A DNA stretch of 64,000 nucleotides from contig NZ_CP014137.1 of the NCBI RefSeq assembly GCF_002291445.1, positions 2,790,001 through 2,854,000 of the forward strand, read 5' to 3'. The position numbers and the translations under genes were made by a program. Each line of letters opens with the position of its first letter. The first letter of the stretch is position 1. Origin of the DNA: Brenneria goodwinii (lineage in GTDB: Bacteria; Pseudomonadota; Gammaproteobacteria; Enterobacterales; Enterobacteriaceae). Positions 51,912 through 61,463 of the stretch are shown one piece after another. Below the pieces are notes generated by a model. It was not told the origin of the DNA and made no database searches. It worked only from the letters and a program-made list of their open reading frames with translations.

Positions 51912-54782
51912 TCAGGTTTCCGATATTTCCGTCGTTTCCCGCGATTGGCGAACCACGATGCTGTAATGGGACAAACTCTGCTGCAAGGTATCCAGCGTCA
52001 CGGGTTTGGATAAACAGTTATCCATACCGGACTGCAAACAGCGCTCCCGCTCTTCCGCCAATGCATTCGCCGTAACGCCGATAACCGGGAAAGTCATGTC
52101 CATTTCACGCAGTCGCTGCGTTAACCGATACCCATCCATATTCGGCATGTTGACATCCGTCAGCACGATATCGATTTTGTTTTTGCTTAATACGCTGAGC
52201 GCATCAACGCCGTCATTAGCCGTCATCACCCTATAACCCAACGAGCCAAGCTGATCGGCCAGTAAACGACGGTTGATGGGATGATCGTCCACCACCAGAA
52301 TCATAATGTCGCCATTTTCGATGCAGCCATAGTTGGTCAGCGGCGTCGAGAGCGCGGAAGGCGACGCGCAGCCCGCATCCGGACGGTAAATCTTCTCCAG
52401 CAAGTTAGGCAAATATTGCGGCGCGGAGGTGCTATGCACCCAGTGTCCGGGGCTGATTTCCTGCGCGGATCCGGTATGCGAGCCGCTAATGACAATATAC
52501 GCCTTCGCTTCAAACTGCTGCGAAACCGGATAATCGCTGATAATCACGTCATCACGGCCAATAGTTTGATGCTGATAACGACAAGCCTGCATCCCGTGCG
52601 CCTGTAAAAACGCCAGCAAATAAGACTCCATTCGGGCATTGCGCACCATAATCCAGCACATTTTTCCCTGTAAGCCGGCGCTAATCGCCAACGGCACGTA
52701 ATGCGCTTTGTACAGCGGGATCCTGACGCCAAACTGGCTGCCCAGCCCAGGCTCCGACTCTATTGAAATATCGCCATCCATCAGGTTGACCAATTTCTCA
52801 CAGATGGCCAGACCCAGCCCCGTTCCCTGGAAATGGCGCTGAACGCCGCTCCCGGCCTGAAAGAACGGATCAAATAGCTTAACGGTTTCCCGGAACGGGA
52901 TCCCCACCCCGGTATCCCGCACCAAAAATTCCAGATAACCGTCGCGACAGCCGACCTGGAAAATAATGCATCCCGTATCGGTAAATTTGATGGCATTGCT
53001 CAACAGGTTAGAGAGCACCTGCTGTAGGCGCACCGGATCGCCGGACAGACTCACCGGCACATTAGGGTCAATAAAGCAGTACAGCGTCAGGCGTTTTTTC
53101 ACCACCAGCGGTAAATAGTTACTGGAAATATGGCTAATCACCTCATGCGGTGCGAATTCGCTGGGTTCAATTTTTAATTGTTCAGATTCAATCTTGGAGA
53201 AGTCGAGAATATCGCTGATGATTTTCAATAATAGCGAGGAGGAGTTATTCATCGCCGCCACCAGACGATTTGCATCCTTGGGTAAGGCTTTGGTTTGCAA
53301 TAAATCCAGGTTACCGATAATGCCATAAAGCGGCGTACGCAATTCATGGCTGACCGTTGCCAGAAACATCGATTTAGACTGGCTCGCCTGCTCCGCGGCA
53401 TTGGCCATTTCCTGCAGCGACTCTTCCATTTTGACACGGGCGCTGACGTCCAGCAGGACGCAAATCGCCACATTTTCATTACGATAACGGGAGTGCACAA
53501 AGCTGATTTGCAGGTGATGGTTGCGGCTGGTCATCACATCGACAAACTTGGACTGCTGCTCGCAAATAATACGGGTAATGCGCAGACGATCCTCATGAGT
53601 AAGCAAATTCAGGTAATTATGCGCTAATTCATTGCTGAGAATGTTCGTCCCGTCATTGATGCGCAAAATACAGATCCCTACCGGAGCAGAGGCCACGATC
53701 TTGCGGTTGAATTGTTCATTTTCTTCTAACTGGAACGCATTGACTTCGGCAGGCAGCAGCATTTTGCGTTCGAAGAACCAGCTCAGTAAAAACAGTAGAA
53801 TGGCCGATAGCGTATTAAGCACCGCCATATTAATAATCAGCGGACCGATATGAGACAATAATACCTTTAACGGCAGAGAATAAATGATGCTGAAATTCGT
53901 CGGCGGCAGGCTCTTTTTCAGAATAATTTCATCATAACCATTCACATAACCAAAATAGTTATGCTCGACGGGATAAGAGCCGGTAGATGATAAGTAATGA
54001 CCGGACTCTTCAGAAAACTGCAATACCGGCTGATTATATTGGTTGATCAGCTTGGCGCCGATCGGGAATTTCCCTAAGAATACGAAATCATCAAGGCGAA
54101 TGGTTTGCTCAATTCCCATGATCACTTCCAGCTTATTACCGATATAAATCGGCGTCAGCGCATACAGATAACCGACATCCGGTATGGATGCCGGCGTAAT
54201 CCAGTAGACGGATTCATCCCGTATCACGGACTGGCTGGTATTTTTCTGCTCCACAAAGCGATCCTGCACATTCTTAAGCAGGTTATCGCGATCGAGCGAC
54301 TGATTGCGAATACCGAAATCAACCATACACTGCCGATCGCCGCCGACAAAAAATACCCGATTAAGATCGTACACAGCGGAAAAATTTTCCCGCCAGCCGT
54401 TAAAAAAATTATTCAGCGCGGCCAGAGAACTATCGCTACCCTCATCATGAACCGAACATTTCGCTCCCGGCGATAACGGATAAATAGATAAAGAGGGCTC
54501 CCCATCTACCGGCTGACCTTGATTCTCCGCCGTGTTCATCAGGCGATTGGCGGCCAGATATTTAAGCTCCCGCACAATATCCGCCGCGTGACGAATATAA
54601 CCCTGAGACTGATCGAAGCTCAGGTTATATTCCTGGCGCAGCTCCGATTCTTTTTCATTCAGTACATTACTGATATAAAAAATGGATATCAGCGCGCCAA
54701 GCGTCCATAGCATAACCGCCAGCACCCGGAATAAATAACGGGAGACTTTTAATGTCGTATGGAACGAGGCCAGATATTTCAA
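51912..54782 (-). CDS. rcsC: hybrid sensor histidine kinase RcsC
   Basis: RcsC senses envelope stress relayed by RcsF and IgaA and phosphorylates itself, then RcsD. The 956-residue protein has two transmembrane helices around a periplasmic domain, a PAS-like region, and a histidine kinase with H-box SHELRTPLYG near residue 470. N and G boxes (LLSNAIKFTD, DTGVGIP, GTGLGL) and an ABL domain follow. A C-terminal receiver carries the aspartate in VLTDVNMPNMDGY near residue 865. I chose TTG 54782 because it gives LKYLASFHTTLKVSRYLFR, aligned with E. coli RcsC. Further upstream codons are open for 34 residues but unlike the family. Confidence 0.95.
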   Translation of the reverse strand: MKYLASFHTTLKVSRYLFRVLAVMLWTLGALISIFYISNVLNEKESELRQEYNLSFDQSQGYIRHAADIVRELKYLAANRLMNTAENQGQPVDGEPSLSIYPLSPGAKCSVHDEGSDSSLAALNNFFNGWRENFSAVYDLNRVFFVGGDRQCMVDFGIRNQSLDRDNLLKNVQDRFVEQKNTSQSVIRDESVYWITPASIPDVGYLYALTPIYIGNKLEVIMGIEQTIRLDDFVFLGKFPIGAKLINQYNQPVLQFSEESGHYLSSTGSYPVEHNYFGYVNGYDEIILKKSLPPTNFSIIYSLPLKVLLSHIGPLIINMAVLNTLSAILLFLLSWFFERKMLLPAEVNAFQLEENEQFNRKIVASAPVGICILRINDGTNILSNELAHNYLNLLTHEDRLRITRIICEQQSKFVDVMTSRNHHLQISFVHSRYRNENVAICVLLDVSARVKMEESLQEMANAAEQASQSKSMFLATVSHELRTPLYGIIGNLDLLQTKALPKDANRLVAAMNNSSSLLLKIISDILDFSKIESEQLKIEPSEFAPHEVISHISSNYLPLVVKKRLTLYCFIDPNVPVSLSGDPVRLQQVLSNLLSNAIKFTDTGCIIFQVGCRDGYLEFLVRDTGVGIPFRETVKLFDPFFQAGSGVQRHFQGTGLGLAICEKLVNLMDGDISIESEPGLGSQFGVRIPLYKAHYVPLAISAGLQGKMCWIMVRNARMESYLLAFLQAHGMQACRYQHQTIGRDDVIISDYPVSQQFEAKAYIVISGSHTGSAQEISPGHWVHSTSAPQYLPNLLEKIYRPDAGCASPSALSTPLTNYGCIENGDIMILVVDDHPINRRLLADQLGSLGYRVMTANDGVDALSVLSKNKIDIVLTDVNMPNMDGYRLTQRLREMDMTFPVIGVTANALAEERERCLQSGMDNCLSKPVTLDTLQQSLSHYSIVVRQSRETTEISET

Positions 54783-54848
54783 GTTGATACCATTGAATTG
54801 ATAGAACTGACGGTAACGATTATTTGTCGATACACTACCGATACCGCA

Positions 54849-54877
54849 TAAAAAAAGCCAGCGTATCACACGCTGGC
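54849..54877 (-). terminator. terminator after gyrA
   Basis: The stem GCCAGCGT/ACGCTGGC with a 5-base loop is followed on the minus strand by TTTTTTTA. It lies 29 bases after the gyrA stop and upstream of rcsC. Confidence 0.92.
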
Positions 54878-54905
54878 CTGACATTTACAATAGGCTTACC
54901 GACGC

Positions 54906-57548
54906 TTATTCGTCATCTTCCACCATGTCATCATCATCGGCGTCGATGTCGTCGGCAACGTCTTCGTCTTCGGCGATCTCGCCGTCAACGCTGGCAACGC
55001 CATCCAACTCTTCATCTTCCACCGGCTCAGCGACACGCTGCAAACCCACCACATGTTCATCTTCGGCCGTACGAATCAGCGTCACGCCCTGGGTATTACG
55101 CCCAACGATGCTGACTTCGGAAACACGGGTGCGAACCAGCGTTCCGGCGTCGGTAATCATCATGATCTGATCGGCGGCATCCACCTGAACGGCGCCGACG
55201 ACCTTACCATTACGCTCGCTCACCTTGATGGAGATAACCCCCTTGGTGGCGCGGGATTTGGTCGGGTATTCACCGACAGCGGTACGTTTGCCAAAACCAT
55301 TCTGCGTCACAGTCAGGATGTCGCCCTCGCCGCGCGGAATAATCAGAGAAACGACGCGATCGTCGCCTTGCAGGTTGATGCCGCGCACCCCGGTCGCCGT
55401 ACGGCCCATGGAGCGTACCGCGCCTTCCAAGAAGCGAACCACCTTCCCTTCCGCCGAGAACAGCATGACTTCGTTGCTGCCATCGGTCAGGTCGACGCCA
55501 ATCAGTTCATCGCCGTCATTCAGATTAACGGCGATAATCCCGGCGCTGCGCGGGCGGCTGAACACGGTCAAGGCGGTTTTCTTCACCGTTCCGCTAGCGG
55601 TCGCCATAAAGACATTCAGCCCTTCTTCGTATTCCCGCACCGGCAGGATCGCCGTGATGCGTTCATCCGGCTCCAGCGGCAGCAGGTTGACGATAGGACG
55701 GCCGCGTGCGCCGCGGCTGGCTTCCGGCAACTGATAAACTTTCATCCAATACAAACGGCCACGGCTGGAGAAGCACAGGATCGTATCGTGCGTGTTGGCG
55801 ACCAACAGACGATCGATAAAGTCTTCTTCTTTAATGCGCGCGGCGGATTTGCCGCGGCCGCCGCGGCGCTGCGCTTCATAATCGCTCAACGGCTGATATT
55901 TAACGTAACCCTGATGCGACAGAGTCACCACCACATCTTCCTGATTAATCAGATCTTCGATGTTGATGTCAGCGGTATTGACGGTAATTTCAGTACGGCG
56001 CTCGTCACTGTATTGCTCCTTGATGGCTTCCAGCTCTTCGCGGATCACTTCCATCAGGCGCTCAGGACTTTCCAGGATATAAAGCAGTTCGGCAATTTGC
56101 TCCAACAGCGCTTTATATTCATCCAACAGTTTTTCATGCTCCAGACCGGTCAGTTTCTGCAAACGCAGATCCAGAATCGCCTGAGCCTGTTGCTCCGTCA
56201 GATAATAACGGCCGTCGCGGATCCCGAACTCCGGCTCCAGCCATTCAGGACGCGCGGCGTCATCACCCGCACGTTCCAGCATCGCGGCAACCGTACCCAG
56301 TTCCCACGATTGGGCGATCAATCCGGCCTTCGCTTCCGCCGGCGATTGCGCCCGGCGAATCAATTCGATGATCGGATCGATGTTGGCCAGCGCAATCGCC
56401 AGACCTTCCAGGATGTGCGCGCGGTCGCGGGCTTTACGCAGTTCAAAAATGGTCCGGCGGGTTACCACTTCACGACGGTGGCGAACAAATGCGGCCAGGA
56501 TATCCTTCAGCGGCATGATCTTCGGCTGGCCCTGATGCAGCGCCACCATGTTGATGCCGAAAGACGTTTGCAACTGAGTCTGGGAGTAAAGGTTGTTCAG
56601 AACCACTTCACCCACGGCATCGCGTTTAATCTCAATGACGATACGCATACCGTCTTTGTCGGATTCGTCACGCAGCGCGCTAATGCCTTCAATACGCTTG
56701 TCTTTCACCAGTTCGGCGATTTTCTCAATCAGGCGCGCTTTGTTCACCTGATAGGGAATTTCATGCACGATGATGGTTTCACGCCCGTTTTTGTCGTCGG
56801 TTTCCACCTCGGCGCGCGCGCGAATATAAATCTTGCCGCGCCCGGTACGGTATGCCTCTTCGATGCCGCGCCGGCCATTAATAATGGCGGCGGTCGGGAA
56901 ATCCGGCCCTTTAATATGTTCCATCAGGCCTTCAAGGCTGATGTTTTCGTCATCGATATAAGCCAGACAACCATTCACCACTTCCGTCAGGTTATGCGGC
57001 GGAATGTTGGTCGCCATCCCGACCGCGATACCGGAAGACCCGTTAACCAGCAGGTTCGGTATCCGGGTTGGCATGACATCGGGAATTTGCTCCGTGCCGT
57101 CGTAGTTCGGCACGAAATCAACGGTATCTTTTTCCAGATCGGCTAACAACTCATGGGCGATTTTCGCCATGCGTATTTCGGTATAACGCATTGCCGCCGC
57201 TGAGTCGCCGTCAATTGAACCAAAGTTGCCCTGTCCGTCAACCAGCATGTAACGCAGTGAAAACGGCTGCGCCATACGGACGATCGTTTCATAAACGGCT
57301 GAGTCGCCGTGTGGGTGATATTTACCAATAACATCCCCGACGACGCGAGCCGATTTTTTATAAGGTTTGTTCCAATCATTTCCCAGTACACTCATCGCGA
57401 ACAGTACGCGGCGGTGTACCGGCTTTAGTCCATCACGAACATCTGGTAACGCACGCCCGACAATAACGGACATGGCATAGTCCAGATATGAGCTTTTAAG
57501 CTCTTCTTCAATGTTGACCGGTGTGATTTCTCTGGCAAGGTCGCTCAT
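54906..57548 (-). CDS. gyrA: DNA gyrase subunit A
   Basis: GyrA cuts and rejoins DNA and, with GyrB, introduces negative supercoils. In the 880-residue protein the winged-helix region near residues 60-90 contains the quinolone-determining segment HPHGDSAVYETI with Ser83 and Glu87. The catalytic tyrosine lies in AMRYTEIRMAK near residue 122. The six-bladed C-terminal domain carries the GyrA box QRRGGRG near residue 560. A strongly acidic tail (about 37 residues, mostly Asp and Glu) ends the protein. Ser83 indicates no classical quinolone-resistance change; Glu87 differs from the Asp87 of E. coli. Confidence 0.98.
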   Translation of the reverse strand: MSDLAREITPVNIEEELKSSYLDYAMSVIVGRALPDVRDGLKPVHRRVLFAMSVLGNDWNKPYKKSARVVGDVIGKYHPHGDSAVYETIVRMAQPFSLRYMLVDGQGNFGSIDGDSAAAMRYTEIRMAKIAHELLADLEKDTVDFVPNYDGTEQIPDVMPTRIPNLLVNGSSGIAVGMATNIPPHNLTEVVNGCLAYIDDENISLEGLMEHIKGPDFPTAAIINGRRGIEEAYRTGRGKIYIRARAEVETDDKNGRETIIVHEIPYQVNKARLIEKIAELVKDKRIEGISALRDESDKDGMRIVIEIKRDAVGEVVLNNLYSQTQLQTSFGINMVALHQGQPKIMPLKDILAAFVRHRREVVTRRTIFELRKARDRAHILEGLAIALANIDPIIELIRRAQSPAEAKAGLIAQSWELGTVAAMLERAGDDAARPEWLEPEFGIRDGRYYLTEQQAQAILDLRLQKLTGLEHEKLLDEYKALLEQIAELLYILESPERLMEVIREELEAIKEQYSDERRTEITVNTADINIEDLINQEDVVVTLSHQGYVKYQPLSDYEAQRRGGRGKSAARIKEEDFIDRLLVANTHDTILCFSSRGRLYWMKVYQLPEASRGARGRPIVNLLPLEPDERITAILPVREYEEGLNVFMATASGTVKKTALTVFSRPRSAGIIAVNLNDGDELIGVDLTDGSNEVMLFSAEGKVVRFLEGAVRSMGRTATGVRGINLQGDDRVVSLIIPRGEGDILTVTQNGFGKRTAVGEYPTKSRATKGVISIKVSERNGKVVGAVQVDAADQIMMITDAGTLVRTRVSEVSIVGRNTQGVTLIRTAEDEHVVGLQRVAEPVEDEELDGVASVDGEIAEDEDVADDIDADDDDMVEDDE

Positions 57549-57813
57549 GGAGCCGCTATCCCTCTATTTATGCATCTACCCGAGTTCAAAAGGTGAAAAA
57601 GTATATCACAAACCGCGGTTTCGGGGAAAACTCCCCGCCATTCGACAAATGATATTCCTCGGGAACGGCCCGAGAGGAAAACGATGCGCAATGGATTTCA
57701 CATCCAGGCAAGCGGCCAATCCATCCGCGGCTCGCCAGATGAAGGGATACAACATCCCGGGCGCTAACGATATACTCACCAAAGACAAAGATAACCAAAG
57801 GCAGTGATTGCAC

Positions 57814-58532
57814 ATGAAGGCAGAAAATCAAACACCGAATGTCGACCAGCAGGAAATCGCCAAATTTGAGGCCATTGCCCCCGCTGGTGGGATCTGGAGG
57901 GTGAATTCAAACCCTTGCACCGCATCAACCCGCTGCGACTGGGTTATATCGCGCAACGCGCCGAGGGTCTGTTTGGCAAGCAAGTGCTGGATGTAGGCTG
58001 CGGCGGCGGCATTCTGGCAGAGAGCATGGCGCGAGAAGGCGCCGACGTCACCGGCCTGGATATGGGGGCGGAACCGTTACAGGTGGCCCGCCTGCACGCA
58101 TTGGAAAGCGGCATAGCGGTGAATTACATTCAGGAAACCGTGGAAGCGCACGCCCAGGCGCACGCGGGCGAATACGATGTGGTTACCTGCATGGAGTTGC
58201 TGGAGCACGTACCCGATCCGCAGTCCGTGGTTCAAGCCTGCGCGCAGTTGGTCAAACCGGGCGGTCACGTTTTTTTCTCCACCATTAACCGCAACGCCAA
58301 AGCCTGGGCGATGGCCGTTATCGGCGCCGAATACATTTTGAAGATGGTGCCGCGCGGTACGCACGACATTAAAAAATTCATTCGCCCGGCGGAGCTGATT
58401 GGCTGGATCGATACCACGCCGTTGCGCGAACGCCACATCATCGGGCTGCACTACAACCCGCTGACGGACCACTTTAAGCTCGGCCCCAACGTGGATGTCA
58501 ATTATATGCTGCACACCCGGCGTGAGGCATAA
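57814..58532 (+). pseudogene. ubiG: 3-demethylubiquinol 3-O-methyltransferase UbiG, frameshifted
   Basis: UbiG carries out both O-methylation steps of ubiquinone synthesis. ATG 57814 starts MKAENQTPNVDQQEIAKFEAIA in the frame expected from E. coli, but the frame then breaks. From 57882 the adjacent frame continues RWWDLEGEFKPLHRINPLRLGYIA through the SAM motif VLDVGCGGGILAESMA to the normal C-terminus VDVNYMLHTRREA. One base is missing in a run of five Cs at 57878-57882, where about six would restore the frame. The rest is intact, so this is either a recent mutation or an assembly error. A shortened product could start at ATG 57915 but would lack the N-terminal 35 residues. Confidence 0.9.
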
Positions 58533-58824
58533 GCCCGTTATCCAATGATGCGGCGTCCCCCGCTTCGTTCGACGCAACTGTTTCGTATGCGCGCATTTTC
58601 CGTCATCCCTGCCGCGGCAGGCAGGGATCGGCGGGCGCCTTAAAATAACCAGACAATTCCTAGTGCCGTTGGTCATGTGAACGCGTGAGCGCGATGATAA
58701 ACGCCATCACGAACAAGAAAGCGGCAACCGATCAATTATTTATTTTTTTATCCCCACGTATTGACAGGTCTAGAGGCCGCCAGTAAACCGGCGCTTAGCA
58801 AATAAGTAACATTTACCACCCAGG

Positions 58825-58833
58825 TTATCCACA
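58825..58833 (+). promoter_or_regulatory. DnaA box before nrdA
   Basis: TTATCCACA is the perfect strong DnaA-box consensus, 181 bases before nrdA. DnaA binding at nrdA couples dNTP supply to replication initiation in E. coli, so a similar link is likely here. Confidence 0.75.
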
Positions 58834-58903
58834 ATTTAGTCTGATTTTGTTCACTTGCAATAACACGTTTTTCTCATTATCTTGTTATCAAACTAAACCC
58901 GCC

Positions 58904-58919
58904 CCCCTATATATAGTGT
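58904..58919 (+). promoter_or_regulatory. NrdR box before nrdA
   Basis: CCCCTATATATAGTGT matches the NrdR consensus ACACWATATATWGTGT at 14 of 16 positions. NrdR represses ribonucleotide reductase genes when dATP is plentiful. A second box at the usual spacing was not clear, though ACAACTGTGT lies at 58938-58947. Confidence 0.7.
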
Positions 58920-59013
58920 TTGCGTTAAGCGAAAAGGCACAACTGTGTCTGACGCTTTATTTTATATGCCGCAACCCATGTAGGGTTAAAAGAATGGATA
59001 GGTACTACGCCCC

Positions 59014-61299
59014 ATGAACCAGAGCCTGCTAGTAACCAAACGCGATGGCAGTAAAGAAAAAATCAATCTGGACAAAATCCACCGAGTCATTACCTGGGCC
59101 GCGGAAGGATTGCACAATGTCTCTGTTTCTCAGGTGGAGCTTCGCTCCCACATTCAGTTCTATGACGGCATCCGCACCGCCGACATCCATGAAACCATTA
59201 TCAAAGCAGCGGCCGACCTGATCTCGCGTGAAAGCCCGGATTATCAATATCTGGCCGCGCGCCTGGCTATTTTTCACCTGCGTAAAAAAGCCTACGGCCA
59301 GTTCGAACCGCCAACGCTATTGGCTCACGTCGCCAAAATGGTCGACATGGGTAAATACGATAGGCACCTGCTGGAAGACTATAGCGCCGAAGAGTTCGCC
59401 GAGATGGATGGCTTCATCGATCACTGGCGCGACATGAACTTCTCTTATGCCGCGGTCAAGCAGTTGGAAGGGAAATATCTGGTGCAGAACCGCGTGACCG
59501 GCGAAATCTACGAGAGCGCCCAGTTCTTGTATATTCTGGTCGCCGCCTGCCTGTTTTCCGGCTATCCGCGTGAGACCCGTCTGGATTACGTGAAGCGTTT
59601 CTATGATGCGATCTCGACGTTTAAAATTTCATTGCCGACGCCGATTATGTCCGGCGTGCGCACGCCAACCCGTCAGTTCAGCTCTTGTGTTCTGATCGAG
59701 TGCGGCGACAGCCTGGATTCCATCAACGCGACCTCCAGCGCGATCGTAAAATATGTGTCCCAACGTGCGGGCATCGGTATCAACGCCGGTCGCATTCGTG
59801 CGCTGGGCAGCCCGATCCGCGGCGGCGAAGCCTTCCATACCGGCTGTATCCCATTCTATAAACATTTCCAGACCGCGGTGAAATCCTGTTCGCAGGGCGG
59901 CGTGCGCGGCGGCGCGGCCACGTTGTTCTATCCGTTGTGGCATCTGGAAGTGGAAAGCCTGCTGGTATTGAAAAATAACCGTGGCGTGGAAGGCAACCGC
60001 GTCCGTCATCTCGACTATGGCGTTCAGATCAACAAGCTGATGTATCAACGTCTGGTGAAAGGTGAAGAGATTACGCTGTTCAGCCCATCGGACGTGCCGG
60101 GACTCTATGACGCCTTCTTCGCCGATCAGGATGAATTCGAACGTCTCTACGTGCAGTATGAACAGGATGACGGCATCCGTAAGCAGCGTATCAAAGCGGT
60201 CGAGCTGTTCTCGCTGATGATGCAGGAACGCGCCTCGACGGGCCGTATCTATATCCAGAACGTAGACCACTGCAATACCCACAGTCCGTTTGACGCCGGC
60301 GTGGCTCCGGTGCGTCAGTCCAACCTGTGCCTGGAAATCGCCCTGCCGACCAAGCCGCTGGAAGACGTTAACGACGAAAACGGTGAAATCGCGCTCTGTA
60401 CGCTGTCCGCCTTTAACCTCGGCGCTATCGACAGCCTTGACGATCTGGAAGAGCTGGCGACGCTGGCGGTACGCGCGCTGGATGCGCTGCTGGATTACCA
60501 GGATTACCCGATCCCGGCCGCCAACCGCGGGGCGATGGGCCGCCGCACCCTGGGCATCGGCGTCATTAACTTTGCCTATTATCTGGCGAAAAACGGCGTT
60601 CGTTATTCTGACGGCAGCGCCAACAATCTGACGCATAAAACGTTTGAAGCCATTCAGTACTATCTGCTGAAAGCCTCTAACGTACTGGCGCGCGAGCAAG
60701 GCGCCTGCCCGTGGTTCAACGAAACGACCTACTCTCAGGGCGTATTGCCGATTGATACTTACAAACGCGATCTTGACGCGATTTGCAACGAACCGCTGCA
60801 TTATGACTGGGAAACGCTGCGTAACGACATTAAAGAATACGGCCTGCGCAACTCTACGCTGTCCGCGCTGATGCCGTCTGAAACCTCTTCGCAAATTTCC
60901 AACGCCACCAACGGTATTGAACCGCCGCGGGGTCACATCAGCGTTAAGGCGTCTAAAGACGGTATTCTGCGTCAGGTAGTGCCTGAGTATGAAAGACTGA
61001 AAGACGCTTACGAACTGCTGTGGGAAATGCCTAACAACGACGGTTATCTGCAACTGGTCGGTGTGATGCAGAAATTTGTCGATCAGGCCATTTCGTCCAA
61101 CACTAACTACGATCCGTCGCGTTTCCCGTCGGGAAAAGTGCCGATGAAGCAGTTACTGAAAGACCTGCTGACGGCGTATAAGTTTGGCGTAAAAACGCTC
61201 TACTATCAAAACACCCGCGACGGTGCGGAAGATGCGCAGGACGATCTGCTGGCTGAGCCGCAGGACGACGGTTGCGAAGGCGGAGCCTGTAAGATTTAA
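59014..61299 (+). CDS. nrdA: class Ia ribonucleotide reductase alpha subunit NrdA
   Basis: NrdA reduces ribonucleoside diphosphates to deoxy forms under aerobic conditions. The 761-residue length equals E. coli. The N-terminal ATP-cone (residues 5-95) is present. Active-site cysteines are in FSSCVLIECGDS near residue 225, NLCLEIALP near residue 439 (the thiyl radical site) and ALCTLSAFNLGA near residue 462. The C-terminal redox pair is in CEGGACKI. Regulation by NrdR and DnaA is suggested by sites upstream. nrdB follows after 164 bases. Confidence 0.98.
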   Translation: MNQSLLVTKRDGSKEKINLDKIHRVITWAAEGLHNVSVSQVELRSHIQFYDGIRTADIHETIIKAAADLISRESPDYQYLAARLAIFHLRKKAYGQFEPPTLLAHVAKMVDMGKYDRHLLEDYSAEEFAEMDGFIDHWRDMNFSYAAVKQLEGKYLVQNRVTGEIYESAQFLYILVAACLFSGYPRETRLDYVKRFYDAISTFKISLPTPIMSGVRTPTRQFSSCVLIECGDSLDSINATSSAIVKYVSQRAGIGINAGRIRALGSPIRGGEAFHTGCIPFYKHFQTAVKSCSQGGVRGGAATLFYPLWHLEVESLLVLKNNRGVEGNRVRHLDYGVQINKLMYQRLVKGEEITLFSPSDVPGLYDAFFADQDEFERLYVQYEQDDGIRKQRIKAVELFSLMMQERASTGRIYIQNVDHCNTHSPFDAGVAPVRQSNLCLEIALPTKPLEDVNDENGEIALCTLSAFNLGAIDSLDDLEELATLAVRALDALLDYQDYPIPAANRGAMGRRTLGIGVINFAYYLAKNGVRYSDGSANNLTHKTFEAIQYYLLKASNVLAREQGACPWFNETTYSQGVLPIDTYKRDLDAICNEPLHYDWETLRNDIKEYGLRNSTLSALMPSETSSQISNATNGIEPPRGHISVKASKDGILRQVVPEYERLKDAYELLWEMPNNDGYLQLVGVMQKFVDQAISSNTNYDPSRFPSGKVPMKQLLKDLLTAYKFGVKTLYYQNTRDGAEDAQDDLLAEPQDDGCEGGACKI

Positions 61300-61401
61300 G
61301 CCTTTTATAAAGGTTGCTGACAAAACACTCCCTCCCCAGTGAAGGAGATGGCTGGGGTGGGGTTGATTCAGTCAACCTCAGTCAGGTATGCAAACGCTTC
61401 A

Positions 61402-61453
61402 TTTTTATGGCGGGCCGCCGCAGGCGGCGTTAAAAAATGCTGCGGCATTTTTT
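61402..61453 (+). repeat. modular hairpin repeat (copy 6) between nrdA and nrdB
   Basis: A shortened unit reads TTTTTATGGCGGGCC, then stem GCCGC-AG-GCGGC, then GTTAAAAAATGC-TGCG-GCATTTTTT. The final 9-bp A/T-flanked hairpin resembles an intrinsic terminator. It ends immediately before the nrdB ribosome binding site GGAGAG. Confidence 0.85.
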
Positions 61454-61463
61454 GGAGAGATCA

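Larger units (their letters stand above)
58533..59013. other. ubiG-nrdA intergenic region
   Basis: No gene is seen in these 481 bases. A short stem, CCTGCC-GC-GGCAGG, lies near 58607-58620. The distal half contains the nrdA regulatory sites listed separately. The sequence around 58730-58760 is AT-rich. Confidence 0.6.

Noticed and set aside
55053..57146. 697-codon open frame antisense to gyrA
   Set aside because: It lies entirely opposite a highly conserved essential gene, has no ribosome binding site, and its composition follows from the codon bias of gyrA.
57915..58532. ubiG as an intact shorter gene starting at ATG 57915
   Set aside because: The upstream frame encodes the conserved UbiG N-terminus up to the C run and the downstream frame encodes RWWDLEGEFKPL before this ATG, so a frameshift explains the data better.
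58607..58680. tRNA or small RNA gene in the ubiG-nrdA gap
   Set aside because: A short GC hairpin exists, but there is no cloverleaf, no clear promoter and no terminator with a T run.
59629..61053. 474-codon open frame antisense to nrdA
   Set aside because: It mirrors the nrdA coding sequence on the other strand, without a start signal or recognisable domain.
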